Assembly: GCF_021401085.1 (NCBI RefSeq)
Contig: NZ_JACBFP010000014.1
Coordinates: 1-60,801, forward strand
Direction: 5' to 3'
Source: Chryseobacterium sp. R2A-55
GTDB taxonomy: Bacteria > Bacteroidota > Bacteroidia > Flavobacteriales > Weeksellaceae
Length of the DNA stretch: 60,801 bases
Shown: piece by piece, positions 33,529-42,973 of the stretch
Position numbering within the stretch: position 1 is the first letter of the stretch
How the letters are laid out: the number at the start of each line of letters is the position of its first letter
Notes under the pieces: generated by a model
The model's input: the letters and a program-made list of their open reading frames with translations, nothing else
Told to the model about the DNA's origin: nothing
The model's database searches: none
Made by a program: the position numbers and the translations under genes

Positions 33529-34500
33529 CTAAAACTTCACGTCGCCATACATCCCAATTTTCAGATAACCATCGTTTTTTACATGGATTTTCGCTGCGTA
33601 AACAAGGTTGGCCCTTTCATTTTTAGTCTGAATGGTTTTCGGGGTAAACTCGGCTTTGGGACTAATCCAGTAAACGGTTCCGGGAAGTTCCTTGGTTTTC
33701 CCGTCTCCGGAATCGATGAGGATTTTCAACTGTTGTCCGGTTTTTATTTTTGCCAATTGGTCACCGGTGATGAAGGTTTTCAAAGTCATCACATCCAGAT
33801 TTGCGATTTTGAAAATCGGTTTTCCGATGGTTGCAAATTCCCCGGCATTGGAGTATTTCGTTAAAACCATTCCTGAAATCGGACTTTCGATGGCATTGTT
33901 TTTCAATTGTTCATCAATTTGTGCCACCCTTTTTTCGGTTGGTTTTCTTTCGCTTAAAACGGCACGGTTTTGAATGGACACATTCTGTTTTGTCGCGTTG
34001 ATTTGTTGACCCAAAGTCGAAATCTGGGTTTGTGCTGCCACAATCTGTTTTTGGATCACGTCCACTTGCCCATTTGCATCATCGAGTTGTTTTTTTGTGG
34101 CTGCATCGGCCTTTACCAGATTTGCTGTTCGGTTTCTTTCTCGTACCGCATTTTGCAGTTGTTCCTGCAAAACGGAAATATTGGCTTTTTGAGAATTGAT
34201 CTGGGATTGCAAAACCTGGATTTGTGGCATCGCAGAACCCGTCTTTTCCTCAATGGCACCGATGCTCGCTTCAACCCGTTCCTTTTCAAGTTCGACACTT
34301 TTCGGGTCGATGATTCCCACTTTTTGCTTGGCGGAAAGCTGCATTCCTTCTTCCAAATTAAGTTCCAGGATGGTTCCGTTGGCTTTCGCGGTGACCATTA
34401 CTTCATCAGCTTCGAAAGTTCCGGAAGCATCGTAATCGTTTGCTGGATTTTTGCAGGAAAAAATGGCGAGGAGTGAGGAAAGCAGGATTAATTTTTTCAT
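33529..34500 (-). CDS. HlyD-type periplasmic adaptor lipoprotein
   Basis: A 323-residue membrane fusion protein: lipobox IFSC, a split biotinyl-lipoyl-like domain (GTILELNLEEGMQLSAKQKVGIID before and SPISGMVLTKYSNAGEFATIG after) and a long alpha-helical hairpin rich in Gln between them, then a beta-barrel domain. It bridges the permeases and TolC, as YbhG does. The start is the ATG before KKLILLSS; an upstream ATG adds seven residues ahead of the signal peptide. Confidence 0.92.
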   Translation of the reverse strand: MKKLILLSSLLAIFSCKNPANDYDASGTFEADEVMVTAKANGTILELNLEEGMQLSAKQKVGIIDPKSVELEKERVEASIGAIEEKTGSAMPQIQVLQSQINSQKANISVLQEQLQNAVRERNRTANLVKADAATKKQLDDANGQVDVIQKQIVAAQTQISTLGQQINATKQNVSIQNRAVLSERKPTEKRVAQIDEQLKNNAIESPISGMVLTKYSNAGEFATIGKPIFKIANLDVMTLKTFITGDQLAKIKTGQQLKILIDSGDGKTKELPGTVYWISPKAEFTPKTIQTKNERANLVYAAKIHVKNDGYLKIGMYGDVKF

Positions 34501-34540
34501 AGCGACGTATTTTTCAATCACAAATTTTGGCTAGTGGCTC

Positions 34541-35788
34541 TTAATTATTCAGTTGTGCTTTCAGATTATACTGAGTCAGCAAAAACTGGATTTCGTGTAG
34601 TATTTTTTGGTTTTTCGCCCGGTCCAGTTCGTTCACTTCACGCAGGTAATCGCTGGTAGTGATCACGCCGTTTTCGAGTTGGGCAAGTGACGCGTTTTTG
34701 ATGCTTTCGCGGAGCGAAATTAATTCGAGGTCTTTATCGATCAGTTTTTCAATCTTAGCAAGTTCATTGTTATTCTGAATGGTTTGAAACTGTTGATTGA
34801 AAAGGAATTTCTCCCGTTGAACTTCAATTTCTTGCATTTGAATGTCGAGTAGTGCCCTTTCATTTTTTTGGGTATAAAATCCAGAAATTGGAATATTCAG
34901 GCGAACACCACCGATGTAGAACACGTCAAATTCATTTTTTAGCATATTGAAACCCGGTTTCCCATAACCACCTTGGGCAAAAGCTCCAAGTTTAGGAAGG
35001 TTTTTAGAGTTGATGATGGATTTTTGGGTTTCTAAAGCGTTTTTCTGCAGGTCAAACAATTTCAGTTCGGCACGCTTGTTTTGATTTTCGACTAAAATTT
35101 TTTCCGGTTTTTGAAGTTTTACATTTTCGTTCAATGGATTATTGATGAATAGCGAAAGCATATCCAGAAAACTTTTTTTGATATTCTGCAATTCAATCTG
35201 TTTTTGCTCCAAATTGATCAGTTGCGCCTTTAGAACATCAACATTACTTCGAAGAATTGTGCCGTTTTTTAATTTTGATTCTGCATTTTTCAGGGCATTT
35301 TGGATATCGTTTTTAGTAAGTTCTGTCTGTTCGATCTGTTCATCGGTTTGCAAAGCGCCAAAATAGATTTGGTTGATTCTCTCTTCCAGCTGATCGGTTT
35401 CGATTTCTGTTTTCTGCATTTCAATTTGGGAATTGATTTCGGCTATTTTCTTTTGTTTGGAAATCATTCCGCCGTCGTAAATCGTTTGTTGCACGTCAGC
35501 AAATACTTTGTATTGGTCTTTGCTTACAGGTTCAATCGTCAAATTGGGCAATTTTATGGGAAGTTCGGTTACCTCATTCTGATAAGTTGCCTGTGCAACC
35601 ATACTGATTTGCGGGAGCCAGCCTTTGTTGGCGTTTTCTATGCTGTATTGCCTGGATTTCGCAATCAAATCGTGACGTTTTATCAAAGGATAATTCTTTT
35701 TGGCTAAAGAATACGTTTCTTCTATAGTCAAGGTTTGTCCGCTGATCGCGAAGGAGAGGAAAACGAAGATGTATTTTAAATTTTTCAT
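34541..35788 (-). CDS. TolC family outer-membrane efflux channel
   Basis: A 415-residue outer-membrane efflux protein: signal peptide (MKNLKYIFVFLSFAISGQ), then two TolC repeats each with long coiled-coil helices (IEMQKTEIETDQLEERINQI; KNAESKLKNGTI). It provides the exit duct for the adaptor and permeases that follow. Its presence in the same operon supports a tripartite pump. Substrate is not deducible. Confidence 0.92.
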   Translation of the reverse strand: MKNLKYIFVFLSFAISGQTLTIEETYSLAKKNYPLIKRHDLIAKSRQYSIENANKGWLPQISMVAQATYQNEVTELPIKLPNLTIEPVSKDQYKVFADVQQTIYDGGMISKQKKIAEINSQIEMQKTEIETDQLEERINQIYFGALQTDEQIEQTELTKNDIQNALKNAESKLKNGTILRSNVDVLKAQLINLEQKQIELQNIKKSFLDMLSLFINNPLNENVKLQKPEKILVENQNKRAELKLFDLQKNALETQKSIINSKNLPKLGAFAQGGYGKPGFNMLKNEFDVFYIGGVRLNIPISGFYTQKNERALLDIQMQEIEVQREKFLFNQQFQTIQNNNELAKIEKLIDKDLELISLRESIKNASLAQLENGVITTSDYLREVNELDRAKNQKILHEIQFLLTQYNLKAQLNN

Positions 35789-35869
35789 GATATAATTGCC
35801 ATGAATGCGGGAGTTTTTACGATAATTTCCTTTTCAGCCGTCTATTTTCTTTTCTCTATTTTCTAAGCT

Positions 35870-36466
35870 CTAACTTGAGAGCATTGATTTCATCCAGACC
35901 GGGATCAAAGTTTTACGGTCTCTTACAAACGCCTGGAAATCTTGGTCATTCATCAGATCAAATCCGGAAATAATTGGTCGTGCTACGAACGGAAATATCG
36001 TCATACCCAAAAAATTAAATAACAGGTGGAATGGATTGATATCCGGTTTTCTTTCTTTGATTTGCTTGATGATGACCGAGTTTTTTAAGATCTTTTCAAT
36101 AGGCAGCAGTGATTTCACGTCTGAATTCTTTTTCTGAATTTCGCTGATGACAAACAGGGGAAGATTTGGGTTTTTAGACAAAATTTCAAAATACTTCTGA
36201 CTCGCCAAATCAATTTTTTCATCGAGTGTAGTATTTTCATTGGTAATAATTGGGAGAATCTGCCCGAAAAGCAAAACGATTTTTACCTTCATCACTTGAT
36301 CGAAAAGTTTTGCCTTGCTTCTGAAATAATAATTCAATAAGGCCAGGTTGATTCCGGCTTCGTCGGCTATATCTCTGGTCCGTGTTCCAGAAAACCCCTT
36401 TTCGGTAAAGACTTTGGAAGCTGCGAGAAGAATTTTATCTTCCGTGGAAATTTCTTGGTTTTCCAT
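35870..36466 (-). CDS. TetR/AcrR family repressor, first gene of the efflux operon
   Basis: A 198-residue repressor. The N-terminal helix-turn-helix reads KILLAASKVFTEKGFSGTRT and DIADEAGINLALLNYYFRSK. The C-terminal ligand domain is divergent, so the inducer is unknown; the family in E. coli (CecR/YbiH) controls the YbhGFSR pump. It has a full promoter 20 nt upstream with a 20-bp palindrome beyond it, consistent with autoregulation of the entire operon. Confidence 0.93.
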   Translation of the reverse strand: MENQEISTEDKILLAASKVFTEKGFSGTRTRDIADEAGINLALLNYYFRSKAKLFDQVMKVKIVLLFGQILPIITNENTTLDEKIDLASQKYFEILSKNPNLPLFVISEIQKKNSDVKSLLPIEKILKNSVIIKQIKERKPDINPFHLLFNFLGMTIFPFVARPIISGFDLMNDQDFQAFVRDRKTLIPVWMKSMLSS

Positions 36467-36485
36467 TCATTCAGTTTTGAGGTAT

Positions 36486-36518
36486 CAAAGATACAATTAA
36501 AATTATGATTTAAACAAA
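36486..36518 (-). promoter_or_regulatory. efflux operon promoter (TTTG-N21-TATCTTTG)
   Basis: Minus-strand -33 TTTG (36515-36518) and -7 TATCTTTG (36486-36493) with 21-nt spacing, a full consensus. A degraded operator-like half site (ATGATTTAAA) lies between the two boxes. Confidence 0.75.
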
Positions 36519-36520
36519 AT

Positions 36521-36540
36521 ATTTAATCATATGATTAAAT
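36521..36540. promoter_or_regulatory. 20-bp perfect palindrome, probable TetR operator
   Basis: ATTTAATCATATGATTAAAT is its own reverse complement over all 20 bases. It ends two bases upstream of the -33 box of the efflux operon, the place expected for a TetR-family operator. No other gene faces it. Confidence 0.75.
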
Positions 36541-36553
36541 TATTTTGAGGTCC

Positions 36554-36583
36554 AAAAAAAAGCAGTCCGTATAAGAACTGCTT
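36554..36583 (-). terminator. nuo operon terminator
   Basis: AAGCAGT/ACTGCTT hairpin followed on the minus strand by a run of seven to eight T, 24 nt after nuoN. Confidence 0.85.
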
Positions 36584-36606
36584 GATATTTTGCTTAAATT
36601 AATTTG

Positions 36607-37986
36607 TTACAATCCAAACTGTCTTGCAAAGAGATCCGGAAAAATACCGATTGCAATCAGTGCAGCCACGATGAAAACTGCAACGATATTGTAGGTCAAA
36701 GTCACTTTCTCCGTCGTCTTGAAACTACTGTCTTTCGGGAAAAACATCGCCATGATAATTCTCAAATAGTAAGCTATGGACAGTGCAGAACCAAGAACGC
36801 CCACCAATACCAGGAATGGTGCTTGTTCGATCGCCTGTGCGAAAATCGAGAATTTCCCCATGAATCCTGCTGTTAAAGGAATTCCCGCCATGGACAGTAA
36901 TGAAATAGTCGCAGTAACCGCTAAAATGGGTTCAGTGTATCCCAATCCGCTAAAAGCATTATAGGAAGTTTCCCGTTTCAGTTTTTCCACCCAGATCAGG
37001 CACATCATCACACCAACGGTTGCCAATGAATAGGCGAATAGGTAAAATGCGAGATTATAGGCAGAGAGGCTGTTTATTCCGAAGAAAATCAACGCGATAT
37101 AACCAACATGGGAAACGGAAGAGTAGGCCAACATTCTTTTGGCATTGCTCTGTGCAAGTCCCAATACATTCGCCAATAACAGAGTGATGATAATGAGCAC
37201 TCCGATAATGTTGATCCATTCTGCGATGATTCCTGCGAATCCAATCGTCATGATTTTAAAGAATGCATAGAATGCGGAGGTTTTCACCACGGTCATCATA
37301 AAGATAGTGATCAGCGATGGCGAACCTTGGTAAACATCGGGACTCCACATGTGAAATGGCGCCATGGAAGTTTTGAAAGCCAAAGCGCAAAGAATAAGGA
37401 TTGCACCCATGGTGAACATCAGGTCTTTCGTATTTGCGATTCCGAATTCGTAGACTTTGTACAGATCGAAGCTTCCTGAACTGCCGTAAACCAAAGCGAT
37501 TCCTAATAGCAAGAATCCTGTTGCGAAAGCACCCATTAGGAAATATTTGATGGAAGCTTCGTTCGAACGAAGGTCGGTCTTGTTTGCTCCCGCCAAAACA
37601 TAAAGCGGAATGGAAAGGATTTCTACGCCTAAAAATAAGGTCACCAAATTCTGGTAGCCAAACAGTACAATTCCACCGCAAAGCGAAAACAGCATTAACG
37701 CATAAAGTTCCGATTGGTGGCTTCTGTGGTTACTGAATGCGAATCCGCCCAAAAAGAAAAGCAAAAGCGTGATGACGATTGAGATTTTGGTGAACAAAGC
37801 TGTATTGGCACCAAAATCAAACATGGAAAGGTATTGTTTAAAGAACTCGCAATCCGGAAGATAACTCACATAAAATGCGATGAGTAGTCCCAAAATACCA
37901 ATATACCTTGAAAATTTCCCCTTTTCAAAAACGCCCGCAAACAAGGCGGCAATCGCGGTAAGGAATACAATAATTAATACGCTCAT
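36607..37986 (-). CDS. nuoN: NADH-quinone oxidoreductase subunit N
   Basis: A 459-residue antiporter-like proton-pumping subunit of complex I, with about 14 membrane segments. The conserved lysine region is visible in ALAFKTSMAPFHMWSPDVYQG and the discontinuous-helix motif in KRMLAYSSVSHVGYIAL. It is the last gene of the operon. A 185-nt spacer separates it from nuoM, longer than other junctions and containing a small GTCTGCTGGCAGAT palindrome. Confidence 0.96.
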   Translation of the reverse strand: MSVLIIVFLTAIAALFAGVFEKGKFSRYIGILGLLIAFYVSYLPDCEFFKQYLSMFDFGANTALFTKISIVITLLLFFLGGFAFSNHRSHQSELYALMLFSLCGGIVLFGYQNLVTLFLGVEILSIPLYVLAGANKTDLRSNEASIKYFLMGAFATGFLLLGIALVYGSSGSFDLYKVYEFGIANTKDLMFTMGAILILCALAFKTSMAPFHMWSPDVYQGSPSLITIFMMTVVKTSAFYAFFKIMTIGFAGIIAEWINIIGVLIIITLLLANVLGLAQSNAKRMLAYSSVSHVGYIALIFFGINSLSAYNLAFYLFAYSLATVGVMMCLIWVEKLKRETSYNAFSGLGYTEPILAVTATISLLSMAGIPLTAGFMGKFSIFAQAIEQAPFLVLVGVLGSALSIAYYLRIIMAMFFPKDSSFKTTEKVTLTYNIVAVFIVAALIAIGIFPDLFARQFGL

Positions 37987-38171
37987 TGAGTTGAATATTT
38001 TTGTTTGGAATTGTTTTTAGGTTTCAGGTTTGTCTGCTGGCAGATAGATTTGAAGTGACCAATTCCTAAATTTTTTAATGTCTTTATAATTATAAGTTGA
38101 TACAAATCATTATCAATATTCCATGGGAATGCAGAATAATATTTGTAAGTCTATTCTCTTTTCTTTAAATT

Positions 38172-39665
38172 CTATTTAACCATTGATGAGTAAATAAACT
38201 TCAAAGGCTCATGTACCATTTCAATAATCGGCTGTGGGAAAAGTCCCAGCAGTATGACGAATGCAACCAAACTGGCCAATACCGAAAACTCCACATTTGA
38301 TAAATCTCGGACTGATGACAGGATCCCTGTGTCACCTTCGCCAAACATCGCCTTTCCATAAAATCTGAAAAGATAAACTGATGAGAAAATCATGGTTGTA
38401 CCACCGATTACTGCCGCAATCACACTATAATCAAAAATGGACTTAATCAAAATGAATTCGCCCACAAATCCATTGGTAGCAGGAAGCGCGATGGCTCCCA
38501 ATAATATCACCATAAAAAGTACAGCGAATTTCGGAGCGACTCTTGCCAATCCGCCCATTTGCCGAATGTCTCTAGTTTTGAATCTTTTATAAAGTATATC
38601 GCAGCAGTAGAAAAGTCCTACTACGTTGATTCCGTGTGCAAAAGCTTGAACCATGGCACCTTCTCCACCTGAAATGGTAAAAGTTCCCTCCATGGTCAAA
38701 ATCGCAGAAGCAATGATTCCCGCCGTCATTAAACCAACGTGTGAAAGGGAAGAGTAGGCAACCAATCTCTTGGAATCATTTTGAATGATCGCGATCAGTG
38801 CGCCATGAACCACACCGATAATCGCCAAAACCAGTACGATTTGTCCGGAAATTCCGAGAACCGGTTCAGGTGCAATTGGCAGCAAATACCTCAATAATCC
38901 GTAAACCGCCATCTTGAGCATAATTCCAGAAAGTAGCATTGAGCCTTGTGTAGGTGAATAGGTGTAGGTATCAGCTTGCCAGGAATGGAAAGGGAAGATC
39001 GGCAGTTTCACCGCAAATGCGAAGAAAATGAACCAGAAAATTACCGTCTGTTCCATAGAATTCAAATTTGCATTGTATAAGTCAGTCAGTTCAAATGAAG
39101 CGGACTTGGTGTACACGTAGATTAATCCCAGCAACATGAACAGTGATCCTACAAAAGTATAGACAAAGAACTTGGTGGTGAAATGGATCTTCTTGCTTTC
39201 CTGTCCCCAAATTCCGGCAATCAACCAGATGGGAATCAAAGTGATTTCCCAGAAAAGGTAGAACAACAGTCCGTCATAAGCAGTGAAAACACCGATTAAT
39301 CCAAACTGCATCAACAGCATTAAACCATAATAGCTATTTCTGTAACCCGGTTTTTCGTTAAATGAAGAAAGAATGATCAATACCGACAAAATATTGGTCA
39401 GCAAAAGCAACAGCATGCTCATTCCGTCAATTCCCAAATGCAGGTTACTCTTGATGAATGTGGACCAAGGATAGTTGATCTCGTACTGTAAAACTCCATC
39501 AACAGTCGGCTTGAAATCGAAACTTGAAAGCATGAAGAATGTGAGAAGCATTTCAGCCAATGCAATTCCCAATGCCAAGAATTTACTTGCGGGATTCTTC
39601 CACGCGAACACCAACAACGAACCTACAAGAGGTAACAGCAGTAATGTTAATAACAGATACGACAT
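38172..39665 (-). CDS. nuoM: NADH-quinone oxidoreductase subunit M
   Basis: A 497-residue antiporter-like membrane subunit that pumps protons. Key motifs are LFYLFWEITLIPIWLIAGIWG with the conserved Glu, AVKLPIFPFHSWQADTYTYSP, and DSKRLVAYSSLSHVGLMTAGI. The start codon lies 3 nt after the nuoL stop, so the two are coupled. Length is standard. Confidence 0.96.
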   Translation of the reverse strand: MSYLLLTLLLLPLVGSLLVFAWKNPASKFLALGIALAEMLLTFFMLSSFDFKPTVDGVLQYEINYPWSTFIKSNLHLGIDGMSMLLLLLTNILSVLIILSSFNEKPGYRNSYYGLMLLMQFGLIGVFTAYDGLLFYLFWEITLIPIWLIAGIWGQESKKIHFTTKFFVYTFVGSLFMLLGLIYVYTKSASFELTDLYNANLNSMEQTVIFWFIFFAFAVKLPIFPFHSWQADTYTYSPTQGSMLLSGIMLKMAVYGLLRYLLPIAPEPVLGISGQIVLVLAIIGVVHGALIAIIQNDSKRLVAYSSLSHVGLMTAGIIASAILTMEGTFTISGGEGAMVQAFAHGINVVGLFYCCDILYKRFKTRDIRQMGGLARVAPKFAVLFMVILLGAIALPATNGFVGEFILIKSIFDYSVIAAVIGGTTMIFSSVYLFRFYGKAMFGEGDTGILSSVRDLSNVEFSVLASLVAFVILLGLFPQPIIEMVHEPLKFIYSSMVK

Positions 39666-39668
39666 TTA

Positions 39669-41564
39669 TTATTGTAATATAAAGTTAACAAATAAAATGA
39701 TTCCGATTGCCAAAGACATGATGAGGACATAATTTTCCACATTTCCGTTTTGGATCCTTTTGGCGGCTCTTCCCGAATCTTCAGCTCCCCAACCGATGAA
39801 TTCCACAAACTTATTGAGAATTCCCTTGTCGAACATATTTCCACCGATTCCGAGTCCTTCCACAAACTTCACGAAAGTAGCGTTATAGAATTCGTCTAAA
39901 AGCAGTTTTCTGTTCGAAAGTCTTTCCCAGCCTGTATATTTGGAATCTTCAAGAGCCATTTTACCTTTTTTCACGTAGATATTTCTTACGATAAACCAAA
40001 CGGTGAAAAACATGAGGACCGTCAAAGTCAATAGAATCAATTCAGTATTCAATGCCACCTCCGGAAGTTCTACATCGTAAACGTAGATTGACTTTAACCA
40101 TTGGTCGAGTTTCGCCCAACTTCCGTGTCCGATAAAATGCGGAAGATTGATGAAACCACCGATTAAGGATAAAATTGCAAGAACAACTAAAGGCAAAGTC
40201 ATATTCAAAGGACTTTCATGAATGTGTTTTTCCTGCTCTTTCGTTCCACGGAACTCACCGTAGAAAGTAAGAAAGTAGGCACGGAACATATAAATCGCCG
40301 TCAAAGTGGCAACAAGGAAGAGAATAGCCCAAAGAATCGGGCTTCTTCCATAAGTACTCGCTAAAATTTCATCTTTGGAAATCATCCCCGAGAAGAATGG
40401 AAATCCAGAAATCGCCAATGTTCCGATAAGGAAAGTGATATGGGTAATCTTAATTTTATCTTTTAAACCACCCATCAATCTCATATCCTGTTCACCGCTC
40501 ATCGCGTGAATCACCGAACCGGAACCGAGGAATAAAAGGGCTTTAAAAAATGCATGGGTCATCAGGTGGAACATTGCCACTGTATAGGCTCCAACTCCCA
40601 CTGCCACAAACATAAAACCTAATTGTGAAACGGTGGAGTAGGCAAGAACCTTTTTAATATCGTTTTGTCTCAATCCAATAAATGCAGCGACCAAAGCGGT
40701 TAAAAGCCCGATGAAAAGAATTCCGTCCATCGTGGTTGGTGCCAAAGAATAAAGGAAATTAGAACGAACGCAAAGATAAACCCCTGCAGTAACCATCGTC
40801 GCAGCGTGGATCAATGCAGAAACTGGAGTGGGTCCGGCCATTGCATCCGGAAGCCATGTGAATAAAGGAATCTGTGCAGATTTCCCTACGGCTCCGATGA
40901 ACAAACTCGCTGTGATGAAAATAATGATAGGTGAGTCTAACTGAAATTTCGAAGAATTTTGAGCTACAGAAAGATAATCCACCGCATTGGTGTGATAAGC
41001 GATCAAACAAACCCCGATGATGAAAGCAAGGTCACCAATTCTGTTCATGATGAATGCTTTTCTACCGGCTGCTCCATATTCCTGGTTTTTGTACCAGAAA
41101 CCAATGAGCAGGTAAGAACATAATCCAACACCTTCCCAACCGATGAACATGATCAGATAATTGCTTCCCATCACCAAAAGCAGCATGGAAACTATAAACA
41201 GGTTCAGATAAGAGAAAAACCGGTGAAAGCCTTTGTCAGTCCACATATAGCCAATAGAGTAAAGGTGGATCAAAGCTCCGATTCCGGTGATAATCAGCAT
41301 CATCATCAAAGACAGTTGGTCAATGTGAAAAGCAAAATTGACCTGAATTCCATTTACCCTGAACCACTCAAAAAGCCGAACGATTTTCGGTGGGGTATCT
41401 GCATCAAACTTCAAGAAGATACTTAAAGAAAGACAGAAAGAAACAAAAACCACCAAAGTAGAAACTGCTCCTACCAAGGATTTCGGCAGGTTTTTTCCAA
41501 ACAATCCGCTGAACAAAAATCCCAGCAATGGCAAAAGTATAATTGCGTAAACTAAATTTTCCAT
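39669..41564 (-). CDS. nuoL: NADH-quinone oxidoreductase subunit L
   Basis: A 631-residue distal proton-pumping subunit. It has the WEGVGLCSYLLIGFWY motif, KSAQIPLFTWLPDAMAGPTP, and DIKKVLAYSTVSQLGFM. The long C-terminal part (about 490 onward) should form the lateral helix that runs along the membrane arm. Spacing to nuoK is 7 nt. Confidence 0.96.
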   Translation of the reverse strand: MENLVYAIILLPLLGFLFSGLFGKNLPKSLVGAVSTLVVFVSFCLSLSIFLKFDADTPPKIVRLFEWFRVNGIQVNFAFHIDQLSLMMMLIITGIGALIHLYSIGYMWTDKGFHRFFSYLNLFIVSMLLLVMGSNYLIMFIGWEGVGLCSYLLIGFWYKNQEYGAAGRKAFIMNRIGDLAFIIGVCLIAYHTNAVDYLSVAQNSSKFQLDSPIIIFITASLFIGAVGKSAQIPLFTWLPDAMAGPTPVSALIHAATMVTAGVYLCVRSNFLYSLAPTTMDGILFIGLLTALVAAFIGLRQNDIKKVLAYSTVSQLGFMFVAVGVGAYTVAMFHLMTHAFFKALLFLGSGSVIHAMSGEQDMRLMGGLKDKIKITHITFLIGTLAISGFPFFSGMISKDEILASTYGRSPILWAILFLVATLTAIYMFRAYFLTFYGEFRGTKEQEKHIHESPLNMTLPLVVLAILSLIGGFINLPHFIGHGSWAKLDQWLKSIYVYDVELPEVALNTELILLTLTVLMFFTVWFIVRNIYVKKGKMALEDSKYTGWERLSNRKLLLDEFYNATFVKFVEGLGIGGNMFDKGILNKFVEFIGWGAEDSGRAAKRIQNGNVENYVLIMSLAIGIILFVNFILQ

Positions 41565-41571
41565 CCGTTAT

Positions 41572-41901
41572 TTATCCTCTTAATTTATTAAAAATACTCA
41601 CATCCACTGATTTGGTGTTTCGGTACATCATCGCGATGATGGCTAATCCTACCGCCACTTCCGCAGCAGCTACCACCATGATAAAGAAGACCAGAATCTG
41701 CCCGTTTCCATCGCCTTTATAGCTTGAAAAAGCCGCGAGCAAAAGATTCACAGAATTCAGCATCAACTCTACACAACCCAAAATGATGATGGCGTTTTTT
41801 CGAATTAATACTCCCAATACTCCCAAACTGAAAAGAACCGAACACAGAATAAGGAAATATTCCAGCGGAACAGTCTGAATAAATGAACTAACTTCTCCCA
41901 T
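41572..41901 (-). CDS. nuoK: NADH-quinone oxidoreductase subunit K
   Basis: A 109-residue subunit with three membrane helices. The two conserved membrane glutamates are in GCVELMLNSVN and VVAAAEVAVGLAI. It lies in the membrane arm near the quinone module and takes part in proton translocation. It is 4 nt from nuoJ and 7 nt from nuoL. Confidence 0.95.
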   Translation of the reverse strand: MGEVSSFIQTVPLEYFLILCSVLFSLGVLGVLIRKNAIIILGCVELMLNSVNLLLAAFSSYKGDGNGQILVFFIMVVAAAEVAVGLAIIAMMYRNTKSVDVSIFNKLRG

Positions 41902-41905
41902 AATT

Positions 41906-42400
41906 CTACAAATCTTTTTTACCGATTAAAACTGCACCCACGATTCCAGCCAAAATAAGCAGTGAAGCCAATTCGAAAGGAAGGACATACTCGTTAAACA
42001 AAAGTCTTCCCAAGTTCTTGGTCAGACCCACGCTTCCGTCTATGTTTCCGGCGACAGTCCCTAACTTTATTCCTCTGAAAGCACCAAGAATTCCCACCAA
42101 AAGCAATCCCGCAGAAAAAACTCCGATGAACTTCATCAGGTTCTGCTTTTTGCCTTCATTTTCTTTTTTCAGATTCAGCATCATCAAAATATAAAGGAAT
42201 AACACCATGATTGCACCGGTGTAAACGATGATCTGCACAATTCCCAGGAACTGTGCGTTCAGCAAGATATACATTGCCGAGATCGAAAACATAGTAGCAA
42301 TCAGCCCTAAAATGGCATATAACGGATTTCTGGCAAATACAAAATAAACGGCACTTGCAACTGCGCAAAATGCGACAAAGAAAAATAACAGCTGTTCCAT
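41906..42400 (-). CDS. nuoJ: NADH-quinone oxidoreductase subunit J
   Basis: A 164-residue subunit with five membrane helices; YTGAIMVLFLYILMMLNL is the conserved third helix that shifts during the enzyme cycle. Its start immediately follows the nuoI stop (no spacer). Confidence 0.95.
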   Translation of the reverse strand: MEQLLFFFVAFCAVASAVYFVFARNPLYAILGLIATMFSISAMYILLNAQFLGIVQIIVYTGAIMVLFLYILMMLNLKKENEGKKQNLMKFIGVFSAGLLLVGILGAFRGIKLGTVAGNIDGSVGLTKNLGRLLFNEYVLPFELASLLILAGIVGAVLIGKKDL

Positions 42401-42973
42401 CTATTTCAGTGATTTTTTTTCCAATGATTCTCTCTGCAACTGGGTTTGTCTGTCGGAAACATTGATCCGCTCATTGATTTTTTCAACCAGTTTGTCTTTT
42501 CCATACACAAAACTACCACGGTTTTCTTCCACCGGAACCAGTCTGTCTGTGAGGTAAATCGCAGATTTCGGGCAAGCTTCTTCACACAATCCGCAGAAAA
42601 TGCAACGCAGCATATTGATTTCGTAAACCGAAGCATATTTTTCTTCCCGGTAGAGATCCATTTCGTCTTTGGTACGCTCTGCAGCGGTCATCGTAATCGC
42701 TTCTGCAGGACAAATCACTGCACAAAGTCCACAAGCGGTACACCTTTCGCGGCCTTCATCGTCACGTTTCAACACGTGGAGTCCACGCCAAACTTTCACT
42801 CTCGGCCGAACCTCTTCAGGATACTGAATCGTGGCAACACCGTCTCCAAAAACCGATTTCGCGGCGTGGCGCATCGTAATTCCCATCCCTTTCAGGACCG
42901 CAGGAATATAGAGCCGCTCACCAAACGTCATCTTCTTGTTGGAAACCACTTTTGATCTATCTGTTAATTTCAT
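42401..42973 (-). CDS. nuoI: NADH-quinone oxidoreductase subunit I
   Basis: A 190-residue ferredoxin-like subunit with two [4Fe-4S] motifs, CTACGLCAVICP and CIFCGLCEEACP (clusters N6a and N6b), passing electrons toward NuoB. It is preceded by the 340-nt repeat-bearing gap that separates it from nuoH, the widest in the operon. Confidence 0.96.
   Translation of the reverse strand: MKLTDRSKVVSNKKMTFGERLYIPAVLKGMGITMRHAAKSVFGDGVATIQYPEEVRPRVKVWRGLHVLKRDDEGRERCTACGLCAVICPAEAITMTAAERTKDEMDLYREEKYASVYEINMLRCIFCGLCEEACPKSAIYLTDRLVPVEENRGSFVYGKDKLVEKINERINVSDRQTQLQRESLEKKSLK

Noticed and set aside
33970..34476. 168-codon plus-strand frame opposite the HlyD gene
   Set aside because: Shadow of the Gln-rich helical region; Cys/Phe/Leu-rich translation without family resemblance.
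42446..42955. 169-codon plus-strand frame opposite nuoI
   Set aside because: Antisense shadow of a conserved ferredoxin-type subunit; composition follows the reverse of nuoI.
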